A stretch of DNA of 64,000 bases, from NCBI RefSeq assembly GCF_900129395.1, contig NZ_FQVP01000002.1, forward strand, positions 558,001 to 622,000, given 5' to 3'. A program made the translations under genes and the position numbers. This document shows, one piece after another, positions 17,380 to 28,633 of the stretch. Each line of letters starts with the position of its first letter. Position 1 is the stretch's first letter. The notes below the pieces were generated by a model. It did no database searches. It was not told the DNA's origin and saw only the letters and a program-made list of their open reading frames with translations. This DNA comes from Pseudosulfitobacter pseudonitzschiae. GTDB lineage: Bacteria > Pseudomonadota > Alphaproteobacteria > Rhodobacterales > Rhodobacteraceae.

Positions 17380-18765
17380 TTGACCACCACTGCCATCACC
17401 GGAACCACTGCCATCACCATGGACGCCGCGCGCCGGGTCATCGAAAACGCGACGATTGTCTTTGCCGATGACCGTATCACCGCCGTTGGCGCGGCGGACG
17501 ATGTGACCATTCCCGACGGCGCCGAGATCATCGACGGCACAGGCACGTTGACGTTGCCGGGGCTGATCGACAGCCACGCCCACGCAGGCCACGGACTGAC
17601 CCGCAATCTGGGCGCGCGGGCAGGGGGCGACGCATGGTTTCAAGCCTGCGAAGACCTTTATACGCGCGGATCAACTGCCGGTTTCTGGCAGGCCGAGGCG
17701 CGTTTGTCCGCGCTGGAACGGCTCAAGGCGGGGATCACCACCTGTACCATTTTGCTGGGCGGCGGGGCGGACCACTATCGCACCGAAACGCGCGAGGCGG
17801 GTGATCTGCATTGCGCCGCCACCCGCGAGGCGGGCCTGCGCACCATGTTGGCCGCCGGTGTAAACCGGGCACCTTTCCCCAAGACCTACCGCAGCCTTGA
17901 CCAGTCGCGCGAGATAACCCTGTCCTTCGACGAGCAACTGGCGGTCTGCGCGGAACTGGCCGGGGCGCATAACGACCTGTTGGGCGCGGGCACGGGCGTG
18001 TGCCTGATCATGCCGGTCTATCAACCGGACGAAGTGGCCGAAGACCCGCAAACCCTCCGCCGGATGTGCCGCGACGTGATGGACCTGCGCGAAAAGGCGG
18101 GGCTGCTCTTTACACAAGACGGGCACCGCAACGGCTCGATCGAACTGGCCGAAACGCTGGAGATCATCGGCCCGTGGTCCTATCTCTCCCACTCGGTCGA
18201 CCTGACCGAGGGCGACATGGCCGCCGCCAGGCGCAGCGGCACCTCGATCGTTCACAACCCGTCGGCGATCATGTCGGTCTATGGCCGGTGCCCCGCGCCG
18301 GAACTGCGCGACATGGGCGTGAACGTGGCACTGGGATCGGACGCTGCCGCACCGGATCGCGGCTATGACATGTTCCGCCATATGGCGCAGTGCCTGCATT
18401 ACCATCGCCGCCATTTCCGCGACCCCGACGTGATGATGCCGATTGACGTGCTGGAAATGTGCACCATCGACGCTGCGCGTGCCATCGGGCTGGCGGATGA
18501 CCTGGGGTCGCTCGAAACGGGCAAAAAGGCCGATATCATCATGCTGGACCGCGAACAGGCGCATTTGTATCCGCCGATCATGCCGCTGACGGCCGCCGCG
18601 CAATTCGCAAATGCGGGCGACGTGGACACGGTGATCGTCAACGGCAAGATCCGCATGCGCCACCGCAAGACCGATCTGGACGAGCGTGCAATCCTGACAT
18701 CGGCCGCGCAGGAACTGACCGATGCCATCGCGCGCTGTGGGCTGGAGCATCTGTTGGAGGAATGA
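17380..18765 (+). CDS. Amidohydrolase (TrzN/AtzB/SAH-deaminase-like)
   Basis: 461 residues. The superfamily motifs are PGLIDSHAHAGHG (HxH), FTQDGHRNGSIELAE, YLSHSVDLTE, VHNPSAIMSVYG and GVNVALGSDAAAPDRG, with the late aspartate that activates water. The family includes chlorohydrolases, SAH/adenosine deaminases and guanine deaminase. The SHAHAGHG and GHRNGS variants leave the substrate open. A TTG start is used, one base after the GntR stop, so the two are co-transcribed. It is one of three amidohydrolases associated with the same ABC importer. Confidence 0.88.
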   Translation: MTTTAITGTTAITMDAARRVIENATIVFADDRITAVGAADDVTIPDGAEIIDGTGTLTLPGLIDSHAHAGHGLTRNLGARAGGDAWFQACEDLYTRGSTAGFWQAEARLSALERLKAGITTCTILLGGGADHYRTETREAGDLHCAATREAGLRTMLAAGVNRAPFPKTYRSLDQSREITLSFDEQLAVCAELAGAHNDLLGAGTGVCLIMPVYQPDEVAEDPQTLRRMCRDVMDLREKAGLLFTQDGHRNGSIELAETLEIIGPWSYLSHSVDLTEGDMAAARRSGTSIVHNPSAIMSVYGRCPAPELRDMGVNVALGSDAAAPDRGYDMFRHMAQCLHYHRRHFRDPDVMMPIDVLEMCTIDAARAIGLADDLGSLETGKKADIIMLDREQAHLYPPIMPLTAAAQFANAGDVDTVIVNGKIRMRHRKTDLDERAILTSAAQELTDAIARCGLEHLLEE

Positions 18766-18770
18766 GGTGT

Positions 18771-20444
18771 TCAGGCCTCTGACAGGCTCTCGTCGTCCTT
18801 TTGCATCATGTCGTCGCGCAGCGGTACGGTCTGGCGCTCGATCATCCGGTGAACCGCCGGCGATCCCTCGCCGCGGTGCAACACCCTCAGACGGTCTGAC
18901 AGGGCGGCGTCCGCGTTGGTGCGCCGCTCGTTATGTCGTACATATTCGCCCCAGGTTGGTACATGATAGCTTTCGCTCCAGTGCTCGGGCTGGTGCAGAT
19001 CGCGCAACAGCGCCCATTGCTGTGCCCCGTCCCGGATGCGCACACGCCGTCGCAGGCTCATCGCGGCCAGGAACTCGGGCACGTCTTCCTGTGCGATTTC
19101 ATAGTCGACCATGACCATCACCGGACCGCTGCGATAGTTCAGGTCAAACCGTGTCGCGGGCTCCTTGAAGCGGTTCAGCGGGCCAAGGTCCAGGCCGTTG
19201 AACTCGGGCAGGGGCAGGGGATAGCCGATCAGCGCCCCGACAGCCAACAGGCCCGCGGCCCCCAACAAGGCCACCTCTGCCGATCCCGACTGTTCCGCGA
19301 TGGCACCCCAGATCAAGCTGCCTGCGGCCATGCCACCGAATGTGCCGGTCTGGTACAGGGCGATCACCCGCCCCACGACCCAGCGCGGCGTCGACAGCTG
19401 GATGGTGACGTTGAACATGGACAAGGCCAGCACCCAGGCAGCCCCCGCCAACATCAGCGCGGCCCCCGACAGAACCGTGTTTGTGCTGAAGGCCAGGACG
19501 ACGCAGCTGGCGCCGAACCCGACAAAGCCGCCGCGCGCGATGATCTCGTTGCTGAACCGGTTGCGCAGGCGCGCGTTGGACAGGGCGCCGGCCACGGCCC
19601 CCATCCCGAAACACCCCAGCATGACACCGTAGACAAAGGCGGTGGCATGCAGGGTTTCGCGAACCACCACCGGCAACAGGGCCAGCAGGGCGATGGCCGA
19701 CAGGCCGAACCAGAACCCGCGCAGGATCACGCGCAACAGGTTTGGCGACATTGCCACATACCGCAGGCCGGCGGCAAAGGCGCTGCCCATGGGTTCCCGG
19801 GGCAGGTGCGTGTCGCGGGCAGGCGCCTGCCAGCGCAGCAAGGCGAGGATGATGGCGACGTAGCTCAGCGCATTGACGGCGAATGCGGCGGCCGCACCCG
19901 CAATGGCCACGATCGCACCGCCCGCAGCCGGGCCGATGCTGCGCATCAGGTTAAAGCCCATGCTGTTCAGCGACACCGCCGAGGGCAGCTCCTCGCGCGA
20001 GACGATGTCACCCATGGTCGCCTGCCATGAGGGGTTGTGCAGGGCTGTGCCGCACCCGATCAGAAAGGTGAATCCCAGCAACAGCCAGGGCGACAACCAA
20101 CCTTCAAACGCCATGAATGTCAGGATGATAGAGACGAAGAACATGAAAGCCTGGGCAACCAGCATGACGCGGCGGCGGTCAAAGTTGTCGGCAAAAACCC
20201 CCGCCAAAAGCGAGAAAATCATGATCGGCAGCGCAACAGACCCCTGTACCAGCGCCACCATATTCTGTGAATCCGACAGCGAAGTCATCAGCCACGCCGC
20301 GCCCACCGCCTGAACAAGTCCACCAAAGTTCGAGGCCAGTGCCGAAATCCACAATGACCGGAAGGTCTGATTTCGGAACAGGATTAGGGGAGAAACTTGA
20401 TCTGGCACTTTGGCAGCCTCTTGTTCACATGCCGTTTCTGGCAT
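18771..20444 (-). CDS. MFS_3 family transporter with C-terminal soluble domain
   Basis: 557 residues. About 12 membrane helices span residues 20-410 (LILFRNQTFRSLWISALASN, then GVFADNFDRRRVML, GCGTALHNPSWQA and GRVIALYQTGTFGGMAAG), the pattern of the MFS_3 / EntS-like exporters. The last 140 residues form a soluble cytoplasmic domain (VMVMVDYEIAQEDVPEFLAAM, then LRDLHQPEHWSESYHVPTW) resembling the ferredoxin-like dimeric domain often fused to this family. The substrate is unknown, perhaps a siderophore or drug. It converges on the third amidohydrolase gene, with only five bases between stops, so it is not part of that operon. Confidence 0.88.
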   Translation of the reverse strand: MPETACEQEAAKVPDQVSPLILFRNQTFRSLWISALASNFGGLVQAVGAAWLMTSLSDSQNMVALVQGSVALPIMIFSLLAGVFADNFDRRRVMLVAQAFMFFVSIILTFMAFEGWLSPWLLLGFTFLIGCGTALHNPSWQATMGDIVSREELPSAVSLNSMGFNLMRSIGPAAGGAIVAIAGAAAAFAVNALSYVAIILALLRWQAPARDTHLPREPMGSAFAAGLRYVAMSPNLLRVILRGFWFGLSAIALLALLPVVVRETLHATAFVYGVMLGCFGMGAVAGALSNARLRNRFSNEIIARGGFVGFGASCVVLAFSTNTVLSGAALMLAGAAWVLALSMFNVTIQLSTPRWVVGRVIALYQTGTFGGMAAGSLIWGAIAEQSGSAEVALLGAAGLLAVGALIGYPLPLPEFNGLDLGPLNRFKEPATRFDLNYRSGPVMVMVDYEIAQEDVPEFLAAMSLRRRVRIRDGAQQWALLRDLHQPEHWSESYHVPTWGEYVRHNERRTNADAALSDRLRVLHRGEGSPAVHRMIERQTVPLRDDMMQKDDESLSEA

Positions 20445-20535
20445 GCTTCACGACTGAGTTATAGCCAATCGTGCCAAGATCAAACAGCTTCTGCGTCCAT
20501 CAGGCCAAGGTGTGCCCAAGCAGCATTTGGAATGT

Positions 20536-22599
20536 CTAACTTGCCATGCGTTGTTCTGCCGGGGCGGCATCATGAGTGGCGCCGGTGCATCTGAAGTAAC
20601 CGACATCGCGCGTCATCGAATCCACGCCTGCTTGCAAAACCTGCACCGCACTCGAACTTTCGCCCGCCATTGCAGCGTTTTGTTGCACCGCACGGTCAAG
20701 ATCCCCGACGGCGCTGTTCATTTCGTGCAAGCCACTGCTTTGCTCTGCCGCAGCGGATGCAATGTGCAGGATACTGTCGCGAATTTCCGTGACAGTGGTA
20801 TCGATGGAATGCAGCGCCTCACCGGCCTGACCGACCAGATCGACACCGCGGCCCACCTGTCGTTTTGAATCTTCGATCAACTGGGCAATCTCGCGGGCCG
20901 CCTCGGAAGAACGTTGTGCCAATTCGCGCACTTCGGAGGCAACGACCGCAAAACCGCGCCCTGCCTCGCCCGCCCGCGCAGCTTCGACGCCGGCATTCAG
21001 GGCCAGCAGGTTGGTCTGAAAGGCAATGTCGTCGATCACGCTTGTGATCCGCGAGATGGATTGCGAGCTTTCCGCGATGACGTTCATGGCGCTGATCGCA
21101 TCCCCGACCACGACGCTGGATCGTTCCGATTGCTCCTTGGCTTGCTGGACCTGATGGCTTGTGTCGTTGGTCATCTCGGTCGCGCTTTTGACCGAGAATG
21201 TCAGTTCCTCCAGCGCGGCAGCACTTTCTTCCAACGTGGCGGCCTGTCGTTCCGAACGATTGGACAGGTCATTCATGCCGGACGAGATCGAGGCGACCTC
21301 TTGCGTGACCTCAAGCGCTTGCCGCAGGACGCCCGCCATCACACTGTCAAGGCGTTCGACGGCGTTGTTGAATTGCACGCGAATGTCATCAAATTCCCCA
21401 AGGTCGTCATTCAACCGGACCGTCAGATCGCCAGCGGCAAGGCTGCTCAGACCGGCCTGCATGGCATCGGCCGTGCGGATATAGGGGGTGGTGTTGACTG
21501 CAAATTTGACAATCTTGACCACCTCGCCGGCGGCATTGCGGATGGGGTTGTAGCTGGCGCGGATGAATACGGTGCTGCCGTCCTTGCCGATGCGTTCGAA
21601 CGATCCGTCCTTTGCTTCGCCGCGCCGCAAATCATCCCAGAATGACTGGTATTCGGGGCTGTGGCCATGATCATTGGTGACGAACATGCGGTGGTTCTTC
21701 CCAACGATCTCCTTTGCCTCGTAACCCATTGTTTGGCAGAAGATTTCATTGGCGTTCAAAATCTGGCCCCGGGGGTCGAATTCGATAACGGCCTGCACCT
21801 TCTGGATCGCGTCGACCATGGCATTGGCATCGGCTTCAAGGTCGCGCGCCACGGTGATGTCAAAGGCGTATTTGACCACTTTGAACGGCCGGCCTTCGGG
21901 ATCAAGCAGGGTTTCATAGGTGGCCTGAAGCCAGCGCGCCTTGCCACTTTTGCTGATCCGCTTGACCTGGCCGGTTTCCGACGCCCCCGTGCTCAGCCGC
22001 TGCCAAAAGCCCTTGTATTCCGAGGTTCCAATCTCTTCGGGCGGCATGAATATCTTGTGGTGCTTCCCGATCAGTTCTTCCTGAGTATATCCCATCGCAT
22101 CCAGGAAAAGCTGGTTCGCTTCCAGAATGTTGCCCGACAGGTCGAATTCGATCACCGCCATTGACCGTTTCAGCGCGTCGACCTGGCTGCGGTTGTCACG
22201 GCGGCGCAAATGCATATTCGTGATCTCACGTGCCGCGACGATGGTGTAGCCATGCGTGCCGTCGGCATTCATGATCGGGGTATAGGTTGAATCAAACCAG
22301 ATCTCTTCGCCCTGGGCATTCAGGCGGGGTACGATCTGGTTGATGGTTTTGCCCGCTTCAACCGATCTCCAGATTTCCATGAATTCCGGTTTGTTATGAT
22401 CCTTTTGGCGCACGATCTGTTCGTAGTTCTTGCCGATGATATCGGTTGGCGCGACATCCAGGACGGTGCAGAAATTTTCGTTGACCGACTGGATCTTTCT
22501 GTCGGAAGAAATACGCGCAATGACATGCGATGCCTCAAAGGCCTGCATTTCCCGTTTCAGAATTTCCATCTCGGGATTTTTTCCCTTGAACCAAACCAT
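20536..22599 (-). CDS. Cytosolic methyl-accepting chemotaxis protein with three PAS domains
   Basis: 687 residues without any membrane segment. Three tandem PAS domains cover about residues 20-130, 140-255 and 260-380. Each has the N-x-x-F...G-Y/M-x-x-x-E-h-h-G-K signature ([32 protein letters not shown]). A HAMP-like piece ([16 protein letters not shown]) and a receiver-coupling coiled coil follow, with the signalling tip [20 protein letters not shown]. It probably senses redox, oxygen or a soluble ligand inside the cell and feeds CheA. No CheR-binding pentapeptide is seen at the C-terminus and no che genes lie in the window. Confidence 0.93.
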   Translation of the reverse strand: MVWFKGKNPEMEILKREMQAFEASHVIARISSDRKIQSVNENFCTVLDVAPTDIIGKNYEQIVRQKDHNKPEFMEIWRSVEAGKTINQIVPRLNAQGEEIWFDSTYTPIMNADGTHGYTIVAAREITNMHLRRRDNRSQVDALKRSMAVIEFDLSGNILEANQLFLDAMGYTQEELIGKHHKIFMPPEEIGTSEYKGFWQRLSTGASETGQVKRISKSGKARWLQATYETLLDPEGRPFKVVKYAFDITVARDLEADANAMVDAIQKVQAVIEFDPRGQILNANEIFCQTMGYEAKEIVGKNHRMFVTNDHGHSPEYQSFWDDLRRGEAKDGSFERIGKDGSTVFIRASYNPIRNAAGEVVKIVKFAVNTTPYIRTADAMQAGLSSLAAGDLTVRLNDDLGEFDDIRVQFNNAVERLDSVMAGVLRQALEVTQEVASISSGMNDLSNRSERQAATLEESAAALEELTFSVKSATEMTNDTSHQVQQAKEQSERSSVVVGDAISAMNVIAESSQSISRITSVIDDIAFQTNLLALNAGVEAARAGEAGRGFAVVASEVRELAQRSSEAAREIAQLIEDSKRQVGRGVDLVGQAGEALHSIDTTVTEIRDSILHIASAAAEQSSGLHEMNSAVGDLDRAVQQNAAMAGESSSAVQVLQAGVDSMTRDVGYFRCTGATHDAAPAEQRMAS

Positions 22600-22891
22600 T
22601 TTTGCATCCGTGCATAGTGAAATATGAGCCTTGAGTTGCGAGATTGGCGGCCAATGGCTTCAAAACCCTTAAGGCCGTGCAAAAGAAGCATTGCATTTTC
22701 TCTAATTTCACCTTGCATGCTGCAACGGGAGCAACTTCGCCGCCTGTTTTAATAGATCGGCATGGCTTTTGCCCTGTTTCCAAGCGTTTGGTCGCAATTG
22801 CACCGTCGCGGCGCTACATTGCACTTCAATCCGCACCTTAGACGTTGCTGTGCCTCATGTGCCGCGCGATGGTGTGCGAAAGGAGATGTCA

Positions 22892-25800
22892 ATGTCGATC
22901 ACCGCCAGCATTTACCACCTGACCCATTACAAATACGACCGCCCCGTCACGCTGGGGCCGCAGATCATCCGGCTGCGTCCCGCGCCGCATTCGCGCACGC
23001 GGGTCATATCGCATGCGCTTTCGGTGTCGCCGGTCGAGCATTTCGTGAACCACCAACAAGACCCCTACGGCAACTGGATGGCGCGGCTGGTCTTTCCCGA
23101 GCCTGTGCGCGAGTTCAAGATCGAGGTCGATCTGGTCGCGGATATGTCCGTCTATAACCCCTTCGACTTTTTCGTCGAGGACAGCGCCAAGGATTTCCCA
23201 TTCGCCTATGGCCCCGAGATTGCCGACGACCTGTCGATCTACCTGAAAACCGAACCGCTGACGCCCAAGCTGGACGCGTTCCTGAAAACCGTGTCGCGCG
23301 ACAAGATGGTGACGATCGACTTTCTGGTCGGGCTGAACATGCGCCTGGCCAGCGAAATCAACTATGAAATCCGCATGGAACCCGGCGTGCAGACGCCCGA
23401 GGTGACGCTGGACCGCGCGTCGGGCTCGTGCCGTGACAGCAGTTGGCTGTTGGTTCAGATCCTGCGCAATCTGGGCATCGCGGCGCGCTTTGTCTCGGGC
23501 TATCTGATCCAGTTGAAACCGGACCTTATTGCGCTGGACGGGCCTGCGGGCACCGACCATGATTTCACCGACCTGCACGCCTGGGTCGAGGTTTACCTGC
23601 CCGGCGCGGGCTGGATCGGGCTGGACCCCACGTCGGGGCTGTTGGCGGGGGAAAGCCATATCCCGCTGGCCGCGACGCCGCATTATTCCAACGCCGCGCC
23701 GATCACCGGTGTCGCCAGCTTTGCCGAGGTGGAATTCTCGTTCGACATGCAGGTGAAGCGCACGGCCGAACACCCGCGCATCACCAAACCGTTCTCGGAC
23801 GAATCGTGGGATGCGCTGAACGCGCTGGGTCAGAAGATCGACAAACGGCTTGAAGCCGGCGACGTGCGCCTGACGATGGGCGGCGAGCCGACGTTCGTGT
23901 CCATCGACGATTTTGAAAGTCCCGAGTGGAATTCCGACGCGGTTGGGCCGACCAAACGGGTGCTGGCGGACAAGCTGATCCGCCGTTTGCAGGACAAGTT
24001 TTCGAACGGTGGGCTGCTGCATTACGGGCAGGGCAAGTGGTATCCGGGCGAGACGCTGCCGCGCTGGACGTTCTCGCTGTACTGGCGCAAGGACGGCAAG
24101 CCGATCTGGAAGAACCCCGATCTGCTGGCCCGCGAGGACACAAAGGAAGATGTTGGCCCCGACGACGCCAAGGCGTTGCTGGACAGCATTGCCCAACATC
24201 TGGCGGTGCCGCGTGAAAACGTATTGCCGGCCTTCGAGGACCCCGCCGACTGGATCATCAAGGAAGCCAGCCTGCCGGAAAACGTGACACCCGAGAACAA
24301 CAAGCTGAAAGACCCCGAGGAACGCGCCCGCATCGCGCGGGTGTTCGAACGCGGGCTGACCACGCCTGCGGGCTATGTGCTGCCGGTGCAGCGCTGGCAG
24401 GCGCGTGCACAAAGCCGCTGGATGTCCGAAGTGTGGAACATGCGGCGCGGCAAGGTGTTTTTGGTCGCCGGTGACAGCCCCGTGGGCTACCGTCTGCCGC
24501 TGGGCACGCTGCGGCATATCCCCGAGGCCAGCTTTCCTTTCATCAACCCGCAGGACCCGATGGATGACCGCGCGCCGCTGGCCGATCCCGATGAGATCGC
24601 GGCACGCCCGCAGGCCGTGGCCCACCGCACCGATGCCACCGTCGGGCAAGAGGTTGTGGAGCAGACCATGGCCAGTGATGGTGACCTCAGTGGGGCCGTG
24701 CGCACCGCCATTTCGGTTGAGCCGCGCGACGGGCGTTTGTGTGTGTTCCTGCCGCCGGTCGAAACGCTTGAGGATTATCTGGAGCTGATCGCCGCCACCG
24801 AGGCTGCGGCCAGTGCAACCGGCCACAAGGTGCTGATCGAAGGCTACAGCCCGCCCAGCGATCCGCGCATCGAGGTGATCCGCGTGGCCCCCGATCCCGG
24901 TGTGCTTGAGGTGAACATTCATCCCGCCGCCAATTGGGCCGAATGCGTCAACACCACCGAGATCGTCTATGAAGAGGCGCGCCAGTGCCGTCTGGGGGCG
25001 GACAAGTTCATGATCGACGGCCGCCACACCGGCACCGGCGGTGGCAACCACGTGGTTGTGGGCGGGGTCAAACCATCCGACAGTCCGTTCCTGCGCCGTC
25101 CCGATCTGCTGAAAAGCCTGATCCATTTCTGGCAACGCCACCCCAGCCTGTCATACCTGTTCTCGGGCACCTTTGTCGGCCCCACCTCTCAGGCCCCGCG
25201 CATCGACGAGGCGCGCCATGACCAGTTGTATGAGTTGGAAATCGCGCTCGACCAGATCTGGCCGCCGGCCAAGGGCGATGTGCCGCCGCCGTGGCTGACC
25301 GACCGTCTGCTGCGCAACAGCCTGATCGACGTGACCGGCAACACCCACCGCACCGAGATTTGCATCGACAAGCTCTATTCCCCCGACGGTCCCACAGGGC
25401 GTCTGGGGCTGGTGGAGTTCCGTGGATTCGAGATGCCGCCCAACCCGCGCATGAGCCTTGCGCAACAGGTGCTGATCCGCGCCATCATCGCCCGCTGCTG
25501 GGACAGTCCGATCAGCGGCAACCTGACCCGTTGGGGCACACAATTGCATGACCGGTTCATGCTGCCCGAATTCATCTGGGACGATTTTGTCGAAGTGTTG
25601 GACGACCTGCGCGCGCACGGCATGGCGCTGGACCCCATGTGGTTCGAGGCGCAGGCCGAGTTCCGCTTTCCGTTCTGCGGTGAAGTCACCTACGAGGGGA
25701 TCACGCTGGAATTGCGCCAGGCGCTGGAGCCGTGGCACGTGCTGGGCGAAACAGGCGCAATCGGTGGCACGGTGCGCTATACCGACAGCTCGGTCGAGCG

Positions 25801-26215
25801 GTTGCAGGTCAAGCTGACTGGCGCGAACCCGGATCGTTACAGGGTCACCGCCAACAAACGCGTGGTGCCGCTGGCCCAGACCAAGGCACCGCAATCGCGC
25901 GTGGCGGCCGTACGGTACAAGGCGTGGAAGCCGGCACAGTCGATGCATCCCGTGCTTGAGGTCGACGCGCCGCTGACCTTTGACATCTACGACACGTGGA
26001 CCGGACGGTCGCTGGGCGGTTGCCGCTATCACGTGGCGCATCCGGGCGGGCGTAACTTTGACACCTTTCCCGTGAACGGAAACGAGGCCGAAGCGCGGCG
26101 GTTGTCACGGTTCGAACCGCTGGGCCATACGACGGGTGCCTTTACCCCGCCGTCGGAAATACCGCACCCCGAATTCCCGTTCACGCTTGACCTGCGCAGA
26201 CGCCCGGGGTTGTAG
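22892..26215 (+). CDS. Transglutaminase-like protein fused to DUF2126
   Basis: 1107 residues. Residues 1-100 are a bacterial transglutaminase N-domain ([17 protein letters not shown]). The papain-like core follows with Cys180 (SGSCRDSSW), His229 (DLHAWVEVY) and Asp245 (GLDPTSG), so the triad is intact. From about residue 310 to the end lies a very large DUF2126 region ([50 protein letters not shown]), conserved in these clusters and possibly a ligase or binding module. AAAGGAG lies before the ATG. It is the first gene of a four-gene set and no secretion signal is seen. The reaction is unproven; amide-bond cleavage or transfer on a peptide is expected. Confidence 0.93.
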   Translation: MSITASIYHLTHYKYDRPVTLGPQIIRLRPAPHSRTRVISHALSVSPVEHFVNHQQDPYGNWMARLVFPEPVREFKIEVDLVADMSVYNPFDFFVEDSAKDFPFAYGPEIADDLSIYLKTEPLTPKLDAFLKTVSRDKMVTIDFLVGLNMRLASEINYEIRMEPGVQTPEVTLDRASGSCRDSSWLLVQILRNLGIAARFVSGYLIQLKPDLIALDGPAGTDHDFTDLHAWVEVYLPGAGWIGLDPTSGLLAGESHIPLAATPHYSNAAPITGVASFAEVEFSFDMQVKRTAEHPRITKPFSDESWDALNALGQKIDKRLEAGDVRLTMGGEPTFVSIDDFESPEWNSDAVGPTKRVLADKLIRRLQDKFSNGGLLHYGQGKWYPGETLPRWTFSLYWRKDGKPIWKNPDLLAREDTKEDVGPDDAKALLDSIAQHLAVPRENVLPAFEDPADWIIKEASLPENVTPENNKLKDPEERARIARVFERGLTTPAGYVLPVQRWQARAQSRWMSEVWNMRRGKVFLVAGDSPVGYRLPLGTLRHIPEASFPFINPQDPMDDRAPLADPDEIAARPQAVAHRTDATVGQEVVEQTMASDGDLSGAVRTAISVEPRDGRLCVFLPPVETLEDYLELIAATEAAASATGHKVLIEGYSPPSDPRIEVIRVAPDPGVLEVNIHPAANWAECVNTTEIVYEEARQCRLGADKFMIDGRHTGTGGGNHVVVGGVKPSDSPFLRRPDLLKSLIHFWQRHPSLSYLFSGTFVGPTSQAPRIDEARHDQLYELEIALDQIWPPAKGDVPPPWLTDRLLRNSLIDVTGNTHRTEICIDKLYSPDGPTGRLGLVEFRGFEMPPNPRMSLAQQVLIRAIIARCWDSPISGNLTRWGTQLHDRFMLPEFIWDDFVEVLDDLRAHGMALDPMWFEAQAEFRFPFCGEVTYEGITLELRQALEPWHVLGETGAIGGTVRYTDSSVERLQVKLTGANPDRYRVTANKRVVPLAQTKAPQSRVAAVRYKAWKPAQSMHPVLEVDAPLTFDIYDTWTGRSLGGCRYHVAHPGGRNFDTFPVNGNEAEARRLSRFEPLGHTTGAFTPPSEIPHPEFPFTLDLRRRPGL

Positions 26216-26225
26216 TCAGCCGGAT

Positions 26226-28631
26226 ATGGCAAGCGCGCGCATCAACACTGGCACAGCGGGCAACGACCTGCTGGCCAACTACACCACACAGCCCGGCGTC
26301 CACGACGAGATGATCGGCGCGGACGGTGCGGTGAAACCTGCCTGGCGCGACCTGATGGAGCACTTGTGCGGGCTCAGCCCCGAAGGGATGGCGCATCGTT
26401 TTGCCCGGGGTGACCAGTATCTGCGCGAGGCGGGGGTGTTCTACCGCCAGTACGACGACACGGTGTCGTCCGAACGGGAATGGCCGCTGAGCCATATTCC
26501 TGTGGTCCTGGGCGAAAGCGAATGGGCCGAGATCGGCACAGGGCTGGTGCAGCGCGCGGACCTGCTGGAACATGTGGTTCAGGATTTCTACGGGGCCAAT
26601 GACCTGGTCCGCACGGGGCAAATCCCTGCAGCGCTTCTGGGCCAGAACCCGGCATGGCTGCGGCCGATGATGGGGGCGCATCCCAAATCCGAACCTTTCC
26701 TGAATTTCCTGTCCTTTGAAATCGGGCGCGGTCCTGATGGCAAATGGTGGGTCATCAGCGATCTGGTGGAATCGCCCACCACCACCGGCTTTGCCATCGA
26801 GAACCGTGTGGCGCTGACACGGGTGTTCCCGAACTTTTTCAGCAATGCCAACGTCCACCGCATCGCCGGCTTTTTCCAGGCGATCCAGCAACGCCTGTTT
26901 GATCTTCGGGGCAAGGGAACGGGGCAGATTGCCATGCTCAGCCCCGGACCGATGAACCAGCATTATGCCGAACACGCCTATCTGGCGCGCTATCTGGGCC
27001 TGTTGCTGGTCGAGGGCGAGGATCTGATCGTGACGGACGGCCAGGCGATGGTGCGCACGGTGTCGGGGCCGAAACCGCTCAGCCTGTTGTGGAACCGTGT
27101 GCCCGCGGCGATGATCGACCCGCTGGAACTGGATGCCGGATCGCTGATCGGCACGCCGGGCCTGCTGGACGCCTTGCGCCGTCGCACCCTGCGCACGTTG
27201 AACGCCGAAGGGGCGGGGGTGCTGGAAACCCGCGCGCTGATGGCGTTCCTGCCCAAGATTGCGCGGAAACATCTGGGCCAGCCGCTGATCATGCCCAACA
27301 TCGCAACGTGGTGGTGCGGACATGCTGCGGAACGCGACCATGTGATCAACCATTGCGAACAGATGATGGTGGGTTCGGCCTTTTCCACCGTGCCCTTGAT
27401 GGCGGATCCGGGCACCTTCGTTTTCGACGCGGACAAACAGGGCAGCTTTCCCGAACATGTGATGAAGCTGCTGCAAACCTCGGGCCGTGAACTGGTGGGG
27501 CAGGAGACGGTGACGCTTTCGACCACGCCTGTCTATGAAAACGGTCGTTTGGTGGCGCGGCCCATGTGTCTGCGTGTGTTTCTGGTGCGCACGGCGCGCG
27601 GCTGGCAGATGATGCACGGTGGCTATGCCCGTGTCAGCGGCGGCAATGACCCCAAGGCGCTGGCGATGCAGCGCGGCGGCCAGGTGGCGGATGTGTGGGT
27701 CGTCTCGGACAGGCCGGTGCCGCAGACCAGCCTGCTGACGCCCACGGCGGATGCACCCACGCGGGCGTTCTCCGAGGCGGCGCTGCCCTCGCGCGCGGCG
27801 GACAACCTGTTCTGGGTGGGCCGCAACGTCGAGCGTGCCGAATTCAACGTCCGTCTGTTCCGCGCCTATTTCGCCCGCATCAGCGATGGGGTCAGCCCCG
27901 ACGCGCCGATCCTGCGTTATATCCGCAAGCGTCTGATGTATGACGTCAGCGCAGAGGTGGCAAAGATCGCCGAGCGGTTCGAGACACCGCTGTATCAGGG
28001 GCTGCACGCCGCGACCAAGATCGGTGACCGCTTTTCCCCCGACGGGATGAAGGCGCTCAAGGACATCGTGCAGGATGTGGACCGTTTGCGCGCCACCAAG
28101 GTCGAGCCGGACGACGTTCTGTCGGAAATCAGCCTGCTTTTGCGCAAGATCACCGGTTTCAGCGGGCTGGTGCACGAGAATATGTACCGCTCGCATGGCT
28201 GGCGTTTCCTCAGCCTTGGCACTTCGCTGGAACGTGCGGCAGGCATGGTGCGGGTCTTGCGCGAACTGGGCCGCGCGGACGCCCCCGACGGCGCGCTGAA
28301 CCTGGCGCTGGAGCTGGGGGACAGCATCGTGTCGCACCGCGCGCGGTTCTCGGTGGTGGCGGACAAGGCGTCGGTGTTTCACATGCTGGCGCTGGATGGA
28401 AACAACCCGCGTTCGATCCGCTTTCACGTCAGCCGCGCCAACCAGCAGATCAAGGAACTGCCGGGACAGACCGGCGGTGCGGTGCTGGGCGCCGTGGCGC
28501 AGCGTGTTCTGTTGCTGGAGACCCAGCTGGCCACCATCAGCACGGACAAGCTGACGGAAGAGGTGTTCGACCAGATCGAAGCAGAGCTTTGGGCGCTGTC
28601 CGACGCGCTGACCGAAACCTATCTGGTGTAG
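26226..28631 (+). CDS. Circularly permuted ATP-grasp protein fused to alpha-E domain
   Basis: 801 residues. Residues 50-500 match the DUF404/DUF407 circularly permuted ATP-grasp family (GVFYRQYDDTVSSEREWPL; SPGPMNQHYAEHAYLARYLG; LVEGEDLIVTDG; MPNIATWWCG; LRVFLVRTARGWQMMHGGYAR), which are amidoligases joining amino acids using ATP. From about residue 515 comes an alpha-E domain (DUF403: SRAADNLFWVGRNVERAEF; HGWRFLSLGTSLERA). In many genomes these are separate genes, so this is a natural fusion. The start ten bases after the upstream stop keeps the conserved region near the N-terminus. It probably makes the peptide handled by the flanking transglutaminases. Confidence 0.92.
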   Translation: MASARINTGTAGNDLLANYTTQPGVHDEMIGADGAVKPAWRDLMEHLCGLSPEGMAHRFARGDQYLREAGVFYRQYDDTVSSEREWPLSHIPVVLGESEWAEIGTGLVQRADLLEHVVQDFYGANDLVRTGQIPAALLGQNPAWLRPMMGAHPKSEPFLNFLSFEIGRGPDGKWWVISDLVESPTTTGFAIENRVALTRVFPNFFSNANVHRIAGFFQAIQQRLFDLRGKGTGQIAMLSPGPMNQHYAEHAYLARYLGLLLVEGEDLIVTDGQAMVRTVSGPKPLSLLWNRVPAAMIDPLELDAGSLIGTPGLLDALRRRTLRTLNAEGAGVLETRALMAFLPKIARKHLGQPLIMPNIATWWCGHAAERDHVINHCEQMMVGSAFSTVPLMADPGTFVFDADKQGSFPEHVMKLLQTSGRELVGQETVTLSTTPVYENGRLVARPMCLRVFLVRTARGWQMMHGGYARVSGGNDPKALAMQRGGQVADVWVVSDRPVPQTSLLTPTADAPTRAFSEAALPSRAADNLFWVGRNVERAEFNVRLFRAYFARISDGVSPDAPILRYIRKRLMYDVSAEVAKIAERFETPLYQGLHAATKIGDRFSPDGMKALKDIVQDVDRLRATKVEPDDVLSEISLLLRKITGFSGLVHENMYRSHGWRFLSLGTSLERAAGMVRVLRELGRADAPDGALNLALELGDSIVSHRARFSVVADKASVFHMLALDGNNPRSIRFHVSRANQQIKELPGQTGGAVLGAVAQRVLLLETQLATISTDKLTEEVFDQIEAELWALSDALTETYLV

Positions 28632-28633
28632 CC

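Noticed and set aside
22889-25141. Long antisense open frame of about 750 residues opposite the transglutaminase-DUF2126 gene
   Set aside because: It is His/Arg/Gln-rich and motif-free, typical of GC-rich antisense shadows; the plus-strand protein has full catalytic motifs.
26181-28427. Antisense open frame of about 750 residues opposite the ATP-grasp-alpha-E gene
   Set aside because: Composition is shadow-like with no recognisable domain; the opposite strand carries conserved ATP-grasp and alpha-E sequence.
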